From: Clonostachys chloroleuca
Taxonomy: Eukaryota; Ascomycota; Sordariomycetes; Hypocreales; Bionectriaceae
Reading direction: 5' to 3'
Length of the DNA: 64,000 nt
Assembly (NCBI GenBank): GCA_037952775.1
Contig: JBANAY010000003.1
Location: forward strand, 6,448,001 to 6,512,000
Shown: positions 24,165 through 36,804 of the stretch, piece after piece
Layout of the letters: each line of letters begins with the position of its first letter
Numbering within the stretch: position 1 is the stretch's first letter
Translations under genes and position numbers: made by a program
The notes under the pieces: generated by a model
Told to the model about the DNA's origin: nothing
Databases searched by the model: none
What the model saw: only the letters and a program-made list of their open reading frames with translations

Positions 24165-24857
24165 GCTTTGCGAGGCTCCGGCACACCTAGCCTTGCTCTT
24201 AGTCGTTTTGTTACTGGTGAATTCACTTTGGCTGTGGAGCATTACTTCTGCCGCCTCTAGTTGTCGTAATCTTTCACTCCACTCTGCCTACACAAACATA
24301 TGCACAATTCGTCGCGCCGGGGGGGCTACTTTCGCAAGGATAACCAAACCTAGTGATACATGGTTTTATTATGTAGATTCCGTCTCAATCCACGTTTATT
24401 GATGTCGACTGGTAACCATAAGTGAAGATGGTGGTACAACATCCCCAAATTGAGCCCTTCGTTTAGCCTGCCTGGCAACATACATCGTCAAACGTAAAGA
24501 CACATTTCCAAGACGACATCCCAGCAAAACTGCCGTATTAGTGCCACCATTGGTGAACAGGTGGAGACGAGTGCGAGAATTTCGTCGGTGGTTCCGGAAT
24601 TCCGCCGACTAACAGGATAGACCCGAGTGTGAGGAGCCTACTGGACACGGTAGAATGATAGTCAGTTCCTGTTTCTGCAACAGCTGATGCTGCTAAATAG
24701 GGGGGTCAATCGGAAAGCCACTAATGAGTACTCCGTACTCGTATTATCACAGGAATGTGGCAGCTTCAATAGTGGATGGGGCTTGTTCTTCTTGGGCCAG
24801 TCGGAGAATTTACGTCTAGGATCCTCTTGTGGTTAGAGTCGAATCCGGGAATGTACT
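24165..24857. other. intergenic up to the transposon
   Basis: About 690 bp, no gene. A roughly 25-bp block at 24794-24820 (CAGTCGGAGAATTTACGTCT core) resembles one at 38220-38246. Confidence 0.35.
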
Positions 24858-24859
24858 TA

Positions 24860-24903
24860 AGTCGCGACCCTAGTCAACCGCCCACCCCCCTCAACCGCCC
24901 ACC
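24860..24903 (+). repeat. left terminal inverted repeat (44 bp)
   Basis: Begins AGTCGCGACCCTAGTCAACC and ends CCGCCCACC. It matches the reverse complement of 34326-34368 except for one G/A change and one C insertion. TA at 24858-24859 is the target duplication. It contains two CAACCGCCCACC sub-repeats. Confidence 0.92.
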
Positions 24904-25004
24904 TTTTTCTGTCCCAACCTCCCTCTTTTCCTTACGCGTCACTCCGCGATTGCTCGTGTAATTTTCGTTCCTTTTAATTGAAAATAATATCATTCGAATC
25001 GCCA

Positions 25005-26130
25005 ATGTCTGAATATCCTGAAAATAACCTCCAATCAGCTATCCGCGATGTGGAAGCAGGTGTCTCGCAGCGAAAGGCTGCCGAGCGATAGGGAATTCCT
25101 CGGATAACCCTTCGTGATCGTCTGTCGGGTGCTAAAACGCGGGCGATAGAAGCAGAGACCCAGCAGCAGCTCTCAAGGGTCCAGGAAGCCTATTTAACAA
25201 AATAGATACTCATCCAAGACTCAATTAGCTTCCCTCCTAGTTATACAAGGGTTAAAGAGATCGTACAGTTCCTCTTGTACGAAGAGGGTAATCTTGACCC
25301 TGTCGGCAGATATTAGATCAAGGGATTTTTATACTATAACCCGGAGGTTAGAACTCTCCAAGGCAAGAGACTTAACTTTCTTTATATTAAGGGAGCTACA
25401 GCTAACAAAGTAAAGGAGTTTTTTATACTTCTGTATATACCTAATATCTGTAAAATCCCTCCTTATAATTATTAGAATATAGATAAAGCTGGTATTATAG
25501 AAGGAATTAGAGATAATAGCCTGGTTCTTAGATTATCTCGTAAGAACTAGGCTGCCCAGATATAGTCAGGAAATTACTATTAGACTTTAATAATTAAGTA
25601 TATTAGTATAACAGATTAGTACCTTAAGCCTCTTATTATTTATAAAGGAAAAGGTGTTTAATAGTAATAGTTCCCTAATAAATTAGAATATCTCAAGGAG
25701 TAGTAATTTATAGCTTCTCCTAAGGGGTAGACTTCTAATTTAATTATATTAGAGTAGTTATAAGATATATTTATCCTATTAACTAAACCTATAATACTAG
25801 GTTAGTATTTACTTATTATTAATAGCTATAAGAGTTATAAAATAATTGAATTTATATAGGAATACTTTAAGAATAAGATCTAGCTTCTATTCCTTCTATT
25901 ATATTTATTGTACGTATTACAGCTGCTTGACTTATCTATCTTTTCTATCCTCAAGAGAGCCTATTATCTTTATCTCTTATAATAATAAATATATACAGAT
26001 TTATCGCTGATCGGGAAGATAATATTCCTTAAGTATTATTACCTGGCTAGGTAAACAGCCTTAACAGTTTCCAATATCCTAGCAGGCTGGAAAGCATCTG
26101 GATTATAGCCAGTCAATATTACGGTCCCCC
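25005..26130 (+). pseudogene. Fot1/pogo-like transposase, N-terminal and DDE part
   Basis: Starts MSEYPENNLQSAIRDVEAG, the Psq-type helix-turn-helix of Fot1/pogo transposases (QRKAAER..GIPRITLRDRLSG), followed by a CENP-B-like helix-turn-helix. The DDE domain follows, visible as NIDKAGIIEGIRDNSLVL (family N-x-DE-x-G) and LSIFSILKRAYY (family QPLDxxxFxxLK). Codons for Trp, Gln and Arg have become TAG/TAA/TGA throughout. The reading stops at the retroelement boundary after ILAGWKASGL. Confidence 0.8.
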
Positions 26131-26132
26131 TG

Positions 26133-26497
26133 ATATTATGAATTTGACCAACGTGCACTGTCACATGTGGACCCCACTTTTTCTCTCCAATTATACCTGG
26201 ATTATCCGGATCTTACGATGATCCTTATGATCCTTAACTCAGGATTATTACCAAGCCTTAATAATCCCCTAGTATATATATATATTTATTTTACTAGATA
26301 GAATACCCTTTCAGATAGTTATTAATAATATTATCTATATATCTATTGTTACTAGTTCTATAATACTTATATATTAATAGTAACTTATATTATACAGCCT
26401 AAAACAACCTAATTGTACTACTTAGAATAATACTCTGATTGGTTTAACCCTAACCTACCCTAGACCCCCGTTTAGTATAAGTTATCTAACTGTTATA
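26133..26497 (+). repeat. 5' long terminal repeat
   Basis: Aligned over its whole length with 33193-33557. Differences are almost all C/T or G/A. A shared TATATATATAT run and AGACCCCCGT near the 3' end are landmarks. Confidence 0.88.
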
Positions 26498-26859
26498 TAT
26501 TAATAACTCTTATTCAGCTGATTACCTTGTCTTAATTACTGTATAATAATAAAGAAGATATTATAGCTGCTGTAGTACCTTAAACTCAGTAATAGTATAC
26601 TCCTGCTGCTAATAATAACCTACCTACTCTAACTATCGAGGATGATACTATAGATGAGGATAGTAACGATAGTAGTAATAATAATAATTATACTGAAGAT
26701 ATATAGCTCTTATGAGACTAAGTTAATTAGCTTAATATATACCTTACAGATACTCGCTAAGAGTTAGCTAATATAATAGCCCTTATAGTATAGTAAGCTA
26801 CTATATATACTAACCTCCAGGCTTAAGCTGTAACTGCTATTTAAGGAAGAGAGCTAGGA

Positions 26860-29800
26860 TAACTACTTAAGCTACTACTACCTGAGATATTTAATAGAAT
26901 ATAAGACTAACTTTAAGGATTTATAACTTAACTCTAAATATACTTTAATTACTTCCCTATTACTCTCAGAATAGAGGAAAGGAAGATTATATATATCTAC
27001 TTATAACTTAAGGGAGGTATACTTAATTAGTTCGAACCTATTATAAGGAAATACTTTAGTAGATAAGGAGACTAATAAACTATTAATATTATAATAAATT
27101 TTAATTACTTTATAGAAGTCCTTTAATAAACCTTTGGAATCCAGGATAAGAAATAAAAGGTAGAATATAATATTAATCTACTCTTTTAGAAAGGATTATA
27201 TATAACTTTCAGTACTAGGTACCTCTAGCTCTTAGCTAAGACTGGATAGGATAAAGAATAAGCTATATCTTATTACTTTAACAGGCTAAAAGAAGAAGTA
27301 TAAAAGGAACTCTATAAGGAAGACTAGCTAGTAAGTATTTATAAATATATAACTATAGCTATAAGAATTAATAACTAATAGTATTAGTAGTGAACTTATA
27401 GTAAGAAAATAAATTACTCTGCTAATACTAGGAAACTATAATAATAATATACTATAGTCTCTGGGATATATATAGGTCCTATAGAGCTAGGAGCTATAGA
27501 AAAATATAAATACTATAACTATAATAAGGTTAAATATATTTTACCCTAATATTTAGAACCTAAGAAAGATAGGAAGAAAGATTAGAAATCTACTAAGGAT
27601 AATAAGAAGTAATTAGGAGTAATTAGGAAAACTGATACTAAAGTTTTAGGAATAATATATAAAATTAACCAGGAAGAAACCCTTATAATTATTATAATTC
27701 CTAAGTATCCTTTAAAAGATATACTTATTTTCTAAGAAGTATTAGAACCTGAGGAATATATAAAACTTAGTATAGCTAGGAAATAATAGGAAGAAATCTA
27801 GTAGATCTTCTAAGAGCTTAAGGAAAAGCTTAAATAAGGGGAACTAGTCCTAGGATTTAGACTACCTACTAAATATAAATATATATTCTATTATACTAAT
27901 AGAGTTATTCTGTAGAACTCTACTAAGAAAGAATAATATTAGTAGATAAGGATAGAAATTAAAGCTGAATATAGTAAACTCTATATATACTATTAAGAGA
28001 GGATAAAGGAATAATATCCAGATATATTAGAAGAACTAGTTATTTTTAGAAATAATACTATTAGTATTATATAGCTCGGTAATAGTATATATAAAATACT
28101 AACCTATATAAAGATAATATAGATATATAACTACCCTCTGGAATTATAGATAACCTGCTATAATAATTAATACTAAGTATATTAGATAGAGAAAGCTAAG
28201 AATAACTTCTTTCTATACTCTAACGGAAGGATACCTAATAAATATACTATAGAATAGATATAATAATTTATATACTAATAATAGGGTATAAAATAATATA
28301 CTATTTTTAAAGAAGATTTAGAAGAATACTCTAAAGAATATATCTATAGTAAACTACTAGCAGAATTATATACTGAATTAAGATATAAGGTTTATAAAAA
28401 GGCTAAAATCGAATTATAGTATAAGAATAAGGACTTTAAAGATTAAGTAATAGCTGAATATAATAGTTAAATTGAATAATACTGTAACTGGAAGTATAGG
28501 AACTACCTAGAAGCTAAAACAATAGTACTAGAACTAGCTAAGTATAGTAATAATAATATAAACCCTGCTAAAATATACCTCTAATAGTACTAGTAGTAGG
28601 AAGAAGAAATAAGATAATACTATAAATAAGGTATACTATCCCTAACGGATAGTAAAAAAAGTAGTAATATAGAGGAATAGGAAATTACCTCTACTAATAA
28701 AAAGAAATAGGATAAAACCTACTCTAATAATAGGATACTAATAATAATTAGCAAATTAAATAACTGGAAAAAGAAATATAAATAATTTATCCCTAGTTCT
28801 ACAGATAAACTAAGAACCCTTATAGATATCCTAAAATAAGTATCTAAGAACAAAGAAGAGTAAGAACAGTTTAAATAATAAGTTAATTAGGTAAAAAATA
28901 ATATAAACTATCTGTAATAGGGCTATAGTATAGTAAAATAATATTAAATTAGAAGATCCTAGGAGCTATTAAAGGAGGAAATTTAATTAATATTATTATA
29001 GATATTAAGATTGAGAGATACTAGCTTATAGTATAGATAGACTGTGGAGTATTATATAACTATATTTTACTAGTAGTAATTAACTAACTCTGCTTACTAT
29101 AGAGGATAAAGAAGAAGTTCTATAATATTATAACTCCGGATAGAATATTATTTAAGTATAATAATAGAATTATTAACTCTAAGACTAATTACCTTATAAC
29201 TAAAATCCAAGGGAAAAAATTTGATATTATATATAATTTAGTACTATTAAATTCCTATAATATTATATTAGGATTACTATAGCTATAAGATATAAACCTA
29301 CTAATAGACTGGTTTACTAGCTGTATAGAGTAAAGGGATATTCTTATAAACCTATATTAGGATTAATAGAAATTGAAATTTTATTAGATATTAGAGGAAT
29401 ATAATAATTCCTTAATAACTGAAAGTACTACTATAAAAAACTAAAATAATAACTTATAATAATAAGTAGATATAGTAGTTATAGTCTTAATAGTACTATA
29501 ACCTGGTATACTAAAAACTCTATCCTGCTAAGAATTATAATAAATAAAATAAATCTTAGGCTAAATATAAAAATTAGAATAATCCCTAGAAATAGATTTT
29601 ATTAATTGGATATATATAATAAATTAATAAAAATATAATTATAATATTAAGTTTAATCTATAGTATAAATAAGTAAGAAAGGAATAACTATAAAAAGATA
29701 AAGAAGAATACCTTAGAAGGGGAAGACTAGATTATATTCTAAAGGAATACTGGAAATATAATAAGCTATTTAAAGAAACCCTAGAAACTGGATTACTATA

Positions 29801-32520
29801 ATATAACTAATAGAATTATAAAATCTCTATTATTAAAGGAGGAGAACTAGCCTTCTATAAACTCTATAACCTTATAGAACCTTAGTTATAAATACTCTAT
29901 AAATATATTAATAATATATTAGTAAAAAGCTATATATAGTTATTAACTTTATCTATAGGATACCCTGTAATATTTATATCTAAAAAGAATAGTAAACTCT
30001 ATTTAGTTATTAATTATTACTAACTAAATAAGATTATATATAAAGATAGAATATCTTTACTGCTAATTATAGAACTCAGAGACTAGTTACAGGGTAAATA
30101 GTAGTTTACTATACTAGATCTGAAGGGAGCTTATAACTTGATATAAATAAAAGAAGGAGATGAATAGAAAATAGTATTTAGAATAAAGTTTAGTCTATAT
30201 AAATACCTTATTATACCCTTTAAACTAATAAATATATCTATAATATTCTAATAAATAATTAATTAAGTACTCTGGGAGTATCTTAATATCTTTATAATTA
30301 TATACCTTAATAATATTTTAATATTCTTAGATAACCTAGATATATATAAGGAATATATATATAAGGTCCTGAAGAAATTAAAAGATATAAATCTCCTAGT
30401 AGAACCTAAGAAAAGTTAGTTTTATATTAAGGAAGTTAACTTCCTAGGATATACTATTCAGCCTAATAAAATATAAATAGAAAAAAGTAAAATTACTATA
30501 GTTTCTAAATAGGAGGAACTAATAAATATTAAGAAAGTATAAGCTTTCCTTAGATTTACTAATTACTACTAATAATTTATTAAAGACTATAGGAAGATTA
30601 CTATACTATTATATAATCTAATAAAGAAAGAAAAAGAATTTAGATAGAATTTAAAATATTAAGATATATTTGATAATATTAAGAATTATATAACCTATAA
30701 ACCTGTACTATAGATATTTGATCTAAATAAGGAAGTAGAACTCGAAACTAATACTTTAGATTTTACGATTAGTATATAAGTTAGCTAAAGGGATAATAAA
30801 GGAAGACTATACTCTATAGTATTCTACTCGAAGAAACTATATAGTATAGAACTTAACTATCTTATCTATGATAAAGAATTTATAGCTATAATATATATAT
30901 TTAAAGAATTTAAATACTATTACCTGGAAATATAATATAAGGTTAAGGTATATATAGACTATAAGAATATTTAGTATTTTACTACTACTTAATAACTTAA
31001 TAGATAATAAATATATTATACTGAATACTTATCTAAGTTTAACTATAAAATTATATATTGAAAAGGATTAGAAAATAGATAAGCTAATACTCTTAGCTGG
31101 AAACCTGAATATAAATAAATAATCCTGAAGACTAGTGGATAACTATTTTTAATAAATAATAAGAGATATTTAGTATAATAAGCTCTAGGTACTATATTAA
31201 AAGAAATAGTATATACTAAAATCTAGATAGATACTATATTAGATATAAAAATACTATAATAAGATATAAGAATAGTACTTATTAAAGAAATCTATAAGTA
31301 TTTACTCTTAGGATATTAAGGAGTTAAGAAAATATTTAATAGGATAAGGTAATATTATAATTACCCTAGTCTATAAAAAGATATATAAACTGTGGTCTTG
31401 GAATATAATACTTATATATAGATTAAATCTGTAAGATATAAACTATATAGAGAACTTAAACTAGTTTTAGTACTAAAATAACTATAGTAATTAATATCCT
31501 TTAATTATATTATTAAACTACTATTATTAATAGAACCTATAATAGGAGTATAGTATAATAGTATTTTAGTTGTTATTAACAGACTTATAAAGTATAGATA
31601 TTTTATTCTATATAAGGAAGTAAGCTCTGTAGAAGACTTTATATACTAATTCCTATGATATATAGTTAGTTACTATAGATTATCTGAAGAAATAATCTTA
31701 GATAGAGGAATAACTTTTATCTCTAAATTTTAGTAATTCCTTATAGTATAAATAGGTACTAAATATAAGCTTTTAATAGCTTATTACCCCTAGAGTAATA
31801 GATAAATAGAATATTTAAACTAAATACTAGAATAATACTTATAAGTATATATTAATTATAAATAAAACAATTAGGTATAACTATTACCTACAGCTTAGAT
31901 TATATATAATAGTTTAGTATAAGAATCTACCTAGCTTATACCTATATATATAAACTATAATTATAAACTAGAATTCTAGAACTAATAAATACTTAATGGA
32001 TTAAATATACCTGCTATTATACTTATAAAAGAAATATTATACTTATTATATATAGAAATAAAAATAGAATTAGAGTTTATCTAAGAAAGAATAAAAAAAT
32101 ACTATAATAAAATAAGATTAAAGGGACTAATTTTAAAGGAGGGAGATAAAGTCTATCTACTTTATAAAAATATTATAATAATATAACTAAGTAATAAATT
32201 AGACTATAAAAAACTTAGACTATTTAAAATTAAGAATAAAAAATCAGATACTAATTATAAACTATTACTACTGGATATAATATATATCTACTTAGTTTTT
32301 TATATCTTATTACTTGAAAAAGTACTAGAAAATACTCTAGATTAAGACTATCTGATTAAGGTCTATAAAGAAGAATATAAACTAGAAAAAATACTAAAGA
32401 AAGAAGTTAGAAATAGATAAATATTCTACTTTATTAAATAGAAAGGGTATACTAATAATAATAATATCTAGGAACCCGCTAGGTACTTAAAGAACTGCTA
32501 GGGGCTTATTTAATAGTATT
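26860..32520 (+). pseudogene. gag-pol polyprotein remnant of the chromovirus
   Basis: Across TAG/TAA-broken frames these parts are visible in order. Gag (LPEIFNRI..GFIT near 26880; LKGGILN.FEPI near 27010; a KCYNCGK-like knuckle near 27510). Aspartic protease (IDCGVLYNYI near 29040). Reverse transcriptase (KKNSKLYLVINYYQLNKI near 29980; the active site as YLNNILIF at 30304, where YLDD is usual). RNase H (around 30730-31100). Integrase with a His/Cys start changed to Tyr (EIYKYLLLGYQG, 31285) and DRGITFISKF near 31700. Chromodomain (YKLEKILKKEV, KGYTNNNNI near 32380-32480). Cannot be functional. Confidence 0.85.
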
Positions 32521-32577
32521 ACTAGGCCTGGAAATACCTATTCTAATAAACTAAGAAGGAGAAAGCTCTATACCCTC

Positions 32578-33170
32578 TTAAAGAAATACTGGATTAATCT
32601 TAATCTCTGAGAAAACAGGTTTAAATAAAGGAGTAGCCTCTGAGGAAGAAGCTGTCTTATAAGCTGCCTCTTCTGCCTCCTTCTTCTTAATATGCTTAAG
32701 TTCTTTAATACTGTTGATACTATAAGATACTACTTGTATTATTTTATTAAGTTATAATTTCTTTTGTTAATAAAGATATTGAATTTTTATATCTATAAGC
32801 TAATATTACTCCTCTACTGCCTTAAGCTCAGACTTAAGCTTTTTATACTAATTAGCAATCTGATACAGCTAGCTAGGAGTTAGACCCTAAGTATTATAAT
32901 AAGCTTAATTATTTTTAATATAATGGAAATACCTTGATAAAGAACCTTCGGATCTAAAATACTTATAGCTATATGCTTTATAGTAGCTATACTCTGTCTT
33001 TATTGTGAAAGGATTAAGTAAGATAGTATTAATTAGAGAATTATACTGAATAATCTTCTTATGAAGAGATTTCTGTATATAGTTAGATATTATTCCAGGA
33101 AGTATAAAGGAATAATAGGAGGAAGTTAGTATATCTACTAACTAGGCTGCTAAATCTGGTTTTAAGGATA
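32578..33170 (-). pseudogene. antisense accessory reading frame in the retroelement
   Basis: On the minus strand one frame of about 195 codons runs from 33170 to a stop at 32578, interrupted only by TAG/TAA codons of the RIP type. It contains LHKKIIQYNSLINTILLNPF, a lysine/glutamate-rich coiled-coil-like stretch (YKKLKSELKAVEE, IKELKHIKKKEAEEA) and ends PVFSEIKINPVFL. It lies between the chromodomain and the 3' LTR. Function unknown. Confidence 0.45.
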
Positions 33171-33192
33171 TAACTAATAGGGAGGGGATATT

Positions 33193-33557
33193 ATATTATA
33201 AATTTGACTAATATATACTGTTATATATAGACCCTACTTTTTCTCTCTAATTATACCTGGATTATCCGGATCTTATAATAATTCTTATAATCCTTAACTC
33301 AGGATTATTACTAAGCCTTAATAATCCCCTAGTATATATATATATTTATTTTACTAGATAGAATACCTTTTCAGATAGTTATTAATAATATTATCTATAT
33401 ATCTATTATTACTAGTTCTATAATATTCATATATTAACAGTGACTTATATTATACAGCCTAAGACAACCTGATTGCGCTACTCAGAATAATACTCTGATT
33501 GGTTTAACCCCGACCTACCCTAGACCCCCGTCCAGTGTAAGTCATCCAACCGTCACA
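33193..33557 (+). repeat. 3' long terminal repeat
   Basis: Preceded by a purine-rich tract (AGGGAGGGGA), the usual plus-strand primer site. Its right end is less mutated than the same part of the 5' copy, while the left end of the 5' copy is the less mutated there. Confidence 0.88.
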
Positions 33558-34253
33558 CCTGATAAGTCCGTTTATAGTTTCTCTGCAATTCACCTTTCAA
33601 ACTCGACCCTCAATACCTCCGACTATACCAGTAGCCGGAATAAAGAGGAAAGAGATCGCAATAACTACCCCGAAAGGAAGTCACAAGCTTCACAGCTTAA
33701 TACAGGACTTTATATATAAGAAGGAGGTAAACCCGACTATCCGACTGCTGTTCTATAAAATCTGCAAGGTGTCATGCTACGAACAGGGGCTGTACGGAGC
33801 CCCCTATAAAAGGGCTGGAAACAGCCAACAGATAGAAGAGAAGACAAGCCTTAAGAATCATATTATCTCGCACACAAGTGAAGGTATCGTGATCATAGGC
33901 TTCAACCACAACCCGTCATAACCCGGCTACCCTGTAGCCAACAATCCAGAACCCATCAACAACGCCCAGGCTGGTTGCGGCCAGTTTTGAGCGTAACACA
34001 AGGGCCTGGATAAACAGCAAATACAGTTATCTATCTCAAACACCGAAAACACACAACTAAAGAAGTCAAATAAGCTGCTACAGCCGAAGAAAAGATATAC
34101 TGTTCATCCGGATCCAAATAAACACTTCATCAAGATATCTAATATCATTAATACAAGAGATCGCTACAAGGGTCAATTAGATACAGAGATCTGCGCTCAG
34201 GAATTAGAAAATTATATTTTTAAAGAGCTATACTTCACCTGGCAACTTGAATA
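33558..34253 (+). pseudogene. Fot1/pogo-like transposase, C-terminal part
   Basis: Continues the transposase after the LTR insertion: TPKGSHKLHSLIQDF, KKRYTVHPDPNKHF and CAQELENYIFKELY, which match the usual Fot1-type tail. It ends at TAG 34251-34253. It is much less mutated than the retroelement next to it. Confidence 0.7.
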
Positions 34254-34325
34254 GCTTTATTTTTAATTTACGGATTTTTTTACGTTGATAAATACGAAGT
34301 TATAATTCGCGATTCAATCATTAAA

Positions 34326-34368
34326 GGTGGGCGGTTGAGGGGGTGGGCGGTTGACTAGGGTTGCGACT
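34326..34368 (-). repeat. right terminal inverted repeat (43 bp)
   Basis: Reverse complement of the left repeat, followed by TA at 34369-34370. The G-to-A/C-to-T type difference from the left copy is what RIP would produce. Confidence 0.92.
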
Positions 34369-34707
34369 TAGGTGAAGGTGGAGGTGGTTTTTCCTACAGT
34401 AACAATTGTAACGCATGGGGCGTCGAGTGTGTATATGCCAGTTCCCAGGACACCTCATTCCAGCCCGGCTTGCAAGCCAGCTGGCGTCTTGAGAAGCCGC
34501 TCCATGATTCTGGAGTCGACCCGTTTAGCTCGATGCCTATCACCATGCCATATAAATCATATGCACTCTTGCATCATTGTCAGCAACTCCTTGCTTTAAA
34601 TATTTCTGAAAGACTCTTCCCTTACATTTTAAAGTTTCCCACGTCTACGGCCACCTAAAAAACTCCTACCAATGGATACAAGAAGCACTCAGTAAGTTGA
34701 ATAGAGC

Positions 34708-36255
34708 AGATGGGTTCAATCCTACTGTTGGCTAGCCAGTGCATTTGGTTATATACTTATGCACCAGTTCTTCTTAGACCCAGCTTCCCATCCGAGGACG
34801 CCCCAGCCTTGCGCTGGATTTTACTAACTGCCGCTGCGCATTATGCCAGCAAGTCGGGTGGGCTGCATGACTATGAACAAACCTTTCGGTTTCACATGGT
34901 CCAGAGCATTGATATGCTTAATAGTTGGATCAAAAACGACATTGGCACTTCGACAGAGTCGTTGCTGAGCTGCGCAAAATTTGTCACCGCCCTTTGTATA
35001 ATTGAGGTATGGATATCTACTGATAGTTGTCTTCGGTCCGTCTTGGAATTGGCATGTTACTAAACTACCTACTCTAACAGGCACGCCTCGGCAATAGAGC
35101 TGCAGCAAAATCTCACCTCAATGGACTGTTGGCGATGATTGATTTTGCAACTTCGGGAGTGTTGAACTCTGCCACCAGGGAGATGTCCGGTGAGGTCGAG
35201 TGTCTCGAGCGCTATATGATCATGTAAGACGCCTTTTTGAAACCTCAACGTTGCTACAAACTATGTTGATAGTTTCAGACTCGCAAAATCGGTACTATTG
35301 AATGATAGATAGAGGCCATCTACTGACATGAGCGTAGAGCAGATGCATTTCAGTCTGGGCTATGGGATCATACACCGGGCCCGGCTACATCGCATTGTCG
35401 CTCCAGCCCCCACGAAAAACACCACGTATCCTATACTACAGAATGGGACACCCACTTACAGGCGCTGTCGCTGATACCTTACCTGGTCATCAAAGGCCCG
35501 TATATTCTCGGCCCAAGCCTAATCGATCTCACCAATCTCCTGCCACAAACGCGCCTAAGTATATCCACAGACGTGAAGCAGAGGCCACTGCCCATTACGA
35601 CTGGAGGCTTCCATAGAAGCACATATACAGACCATTCCCATAATGGGGCGATTTCAGTACCCATCGCCAATGGCGCTTCGGCTCTACTGACCTGGTTCGG
35701 CAACCAATACCTGCCAAGTCCCGAGGGGGCTGCCGAGCAGCATCCCGTGCCACAACAGCCGCGTTGCCTTTTTATCTGGCTTCCGGACTCCTGTTTAGAC
35801 GAATAATGGACATCATGCGCTCGGATCCAGAAGACATGACCAATTCTCGTTTACAGCGACGAAAGCTTTTTGTATTATGCCGGTGTTTGCGACAATCCGA
35901 GGCTGATATGAAGGCTGGTCGTGTCAGCGATACGATATGGTTTTGGGGGGCGTACTGTGCTCTACTAGGATGCAGGCTCTTTATGCTCCAAGTTGAGAGA
36001 TACACGCCGCAGCTTCTCCCGGACCACATGCTTACAGAATTGCAACATGGACTGGCAGAGTTGGTCAGATGTTGGGCGATGGGTCGCAATATAACAGCGT
36101 GGCAAGATGCCCGTAACGTTCTGCTGTCGGTATTATGGCCACATTCAGCGGAGAATTCCCCTAATGAGACTCTTGCCGAAGTCCTATGGGAGGAGACGAT
36201 CCAAAGTAGCTCAAAAGGATATATGCAGGCACACAGTCGAATAGCGAGTATATAA
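34708..36255 (+). pseudogene. C-terminal half of a fungal transcription-factor-type protein
   Basis: Fungal-specific regulator domain pieces in order: LLLASQCIWLYTYAPVLLRPSF (34720), APALRWILLTAAAHYASKSGG, then after an intron (GTATGG donor at 35008, CTAACAG acceptor at 35080) ARLGNRAAAKSHLNGLLAMI. Later comes LFRRIMDIMRSDPEDM with WFWGAYCALLGCRLF and a Leu-rich end at 36255. The start sits directly after an AG (GAGCAG). No zinc cluster precedes it; 340 bp upstream is the transposon end. The middle part (35340-35760) has several frame changes. It is probably the severed tail of the minus-strand gene at 37156-37928. Confidence 0.5.
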
Positions 36256-36405
36256 TGGGGCCCTCTTGAACAGATTCCGCATGGATTAAGTGTAACTATG
36301 TTATGGCACGAGATTCTACCTTATAGAATTGTCGACATCTGATGTTGTGCGCTGGCCTGTGACCCAGACCCGACCAAACCCGCACACCAGCTTGCAATTT
36401 CACTT

Positions 36406-36804
36406 TTATGTGGATGAGATTGTTTTGGCCACCGAAATGAGAGCTTTCGCTGAGAGGAGGATGGCCTGGCCCAACGAGCCAGTGGTGGTCAACCAGGCCT
36501 GGAGTTTGTCCTCACGCCCCGTTGTCTTGCCGCTGGCCCAGGTCAGGACGTCCATGCCCCGGAGTGGCTCGCCACAGTATCTCTCCCATGATGAATGGTG
36601 GAAGACCCATGACTCGGATGTTGTAGCTTCCCAGACGTGCGTTGGATACGGTAGTGGGATGTCCGGAAAGCCTGTGTATATTGTTGATAGAAACCCCTTG
36701 CGGATGTTGGATGCGATGTCAAGAGATTGTGAGGCAAAGAAGTTTCTAGACCCCCTTTGGTCAGTATTAATCTTGAGCAGACCACATGCAGCGGCAAGAG
36801 ACAT
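36406..36804 (-). pseudogene. regulator-domain fragment (fungal transcription factor-like)
   Basis: The minus strand reads FPDIPLPYPTHVWEATTSESWVFHHSSWERY, close to the LP-x-x-x-x-x-W-E-A-x-x-x-x-x-W pattern of C2H2/Zn2Cys6 regulator middle domains. No start, finger or end can be set. A fragment. Confidence 0.4.

Larger units (their letters stand above)
26133..33557 (+). mobile_element. Ty3/gypsy chromovirus LTR retrotransposon, RIP-degraded
   Basis: Two direct LTRs of about 365 bp enclose gag, protease, reverse transcriptase, RNase H, integrase and a C-terminal chromodomain in Ty3 order. Stops are frequent and nearly all TAG or TAA. It is inserted in the transposase gene of a Fot1/pogo element. 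The heptamer CCTGATA occurs on both sides, giving a target duplication of about 5-7 bp, with exact ends ambiguous by a few bases. Confidence 0.9.
24858..34370 (+). mobile_element. Fot1/pogo-type Tc1-mariner DNA transposon (interrupted)
   Basis: The element is bounded by 43-44 bp terminal inverted repeats starting AGTCGC(G/A)ACCCTAG and flanked on both sides by TA, the target duplication of Tc1/mariner elements. It encodes a Fot1/pogo-like transposase on the plus strand, split by an LTR retrotransposon at about 26.13-33.56 kb. Without the insert the element would be about 2.1 kb, a normal size. The outer few hundred bases at each end are much less mutated than the interior. Confidence 0.9.

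Noticed and set aside
23173..24402. 409-residue plus-strand open frame over the FAD monooxygenase
   Set aside because: It is arginine/proline-rich with no domain; it arises from the high GC third positions of the real gene in another frame.
26500..33190. Centromere-like AT-rich block
   Set aside because: The AT content comes from a RIP-mutated LTR element with recognisable pol motifs and bounded ends.
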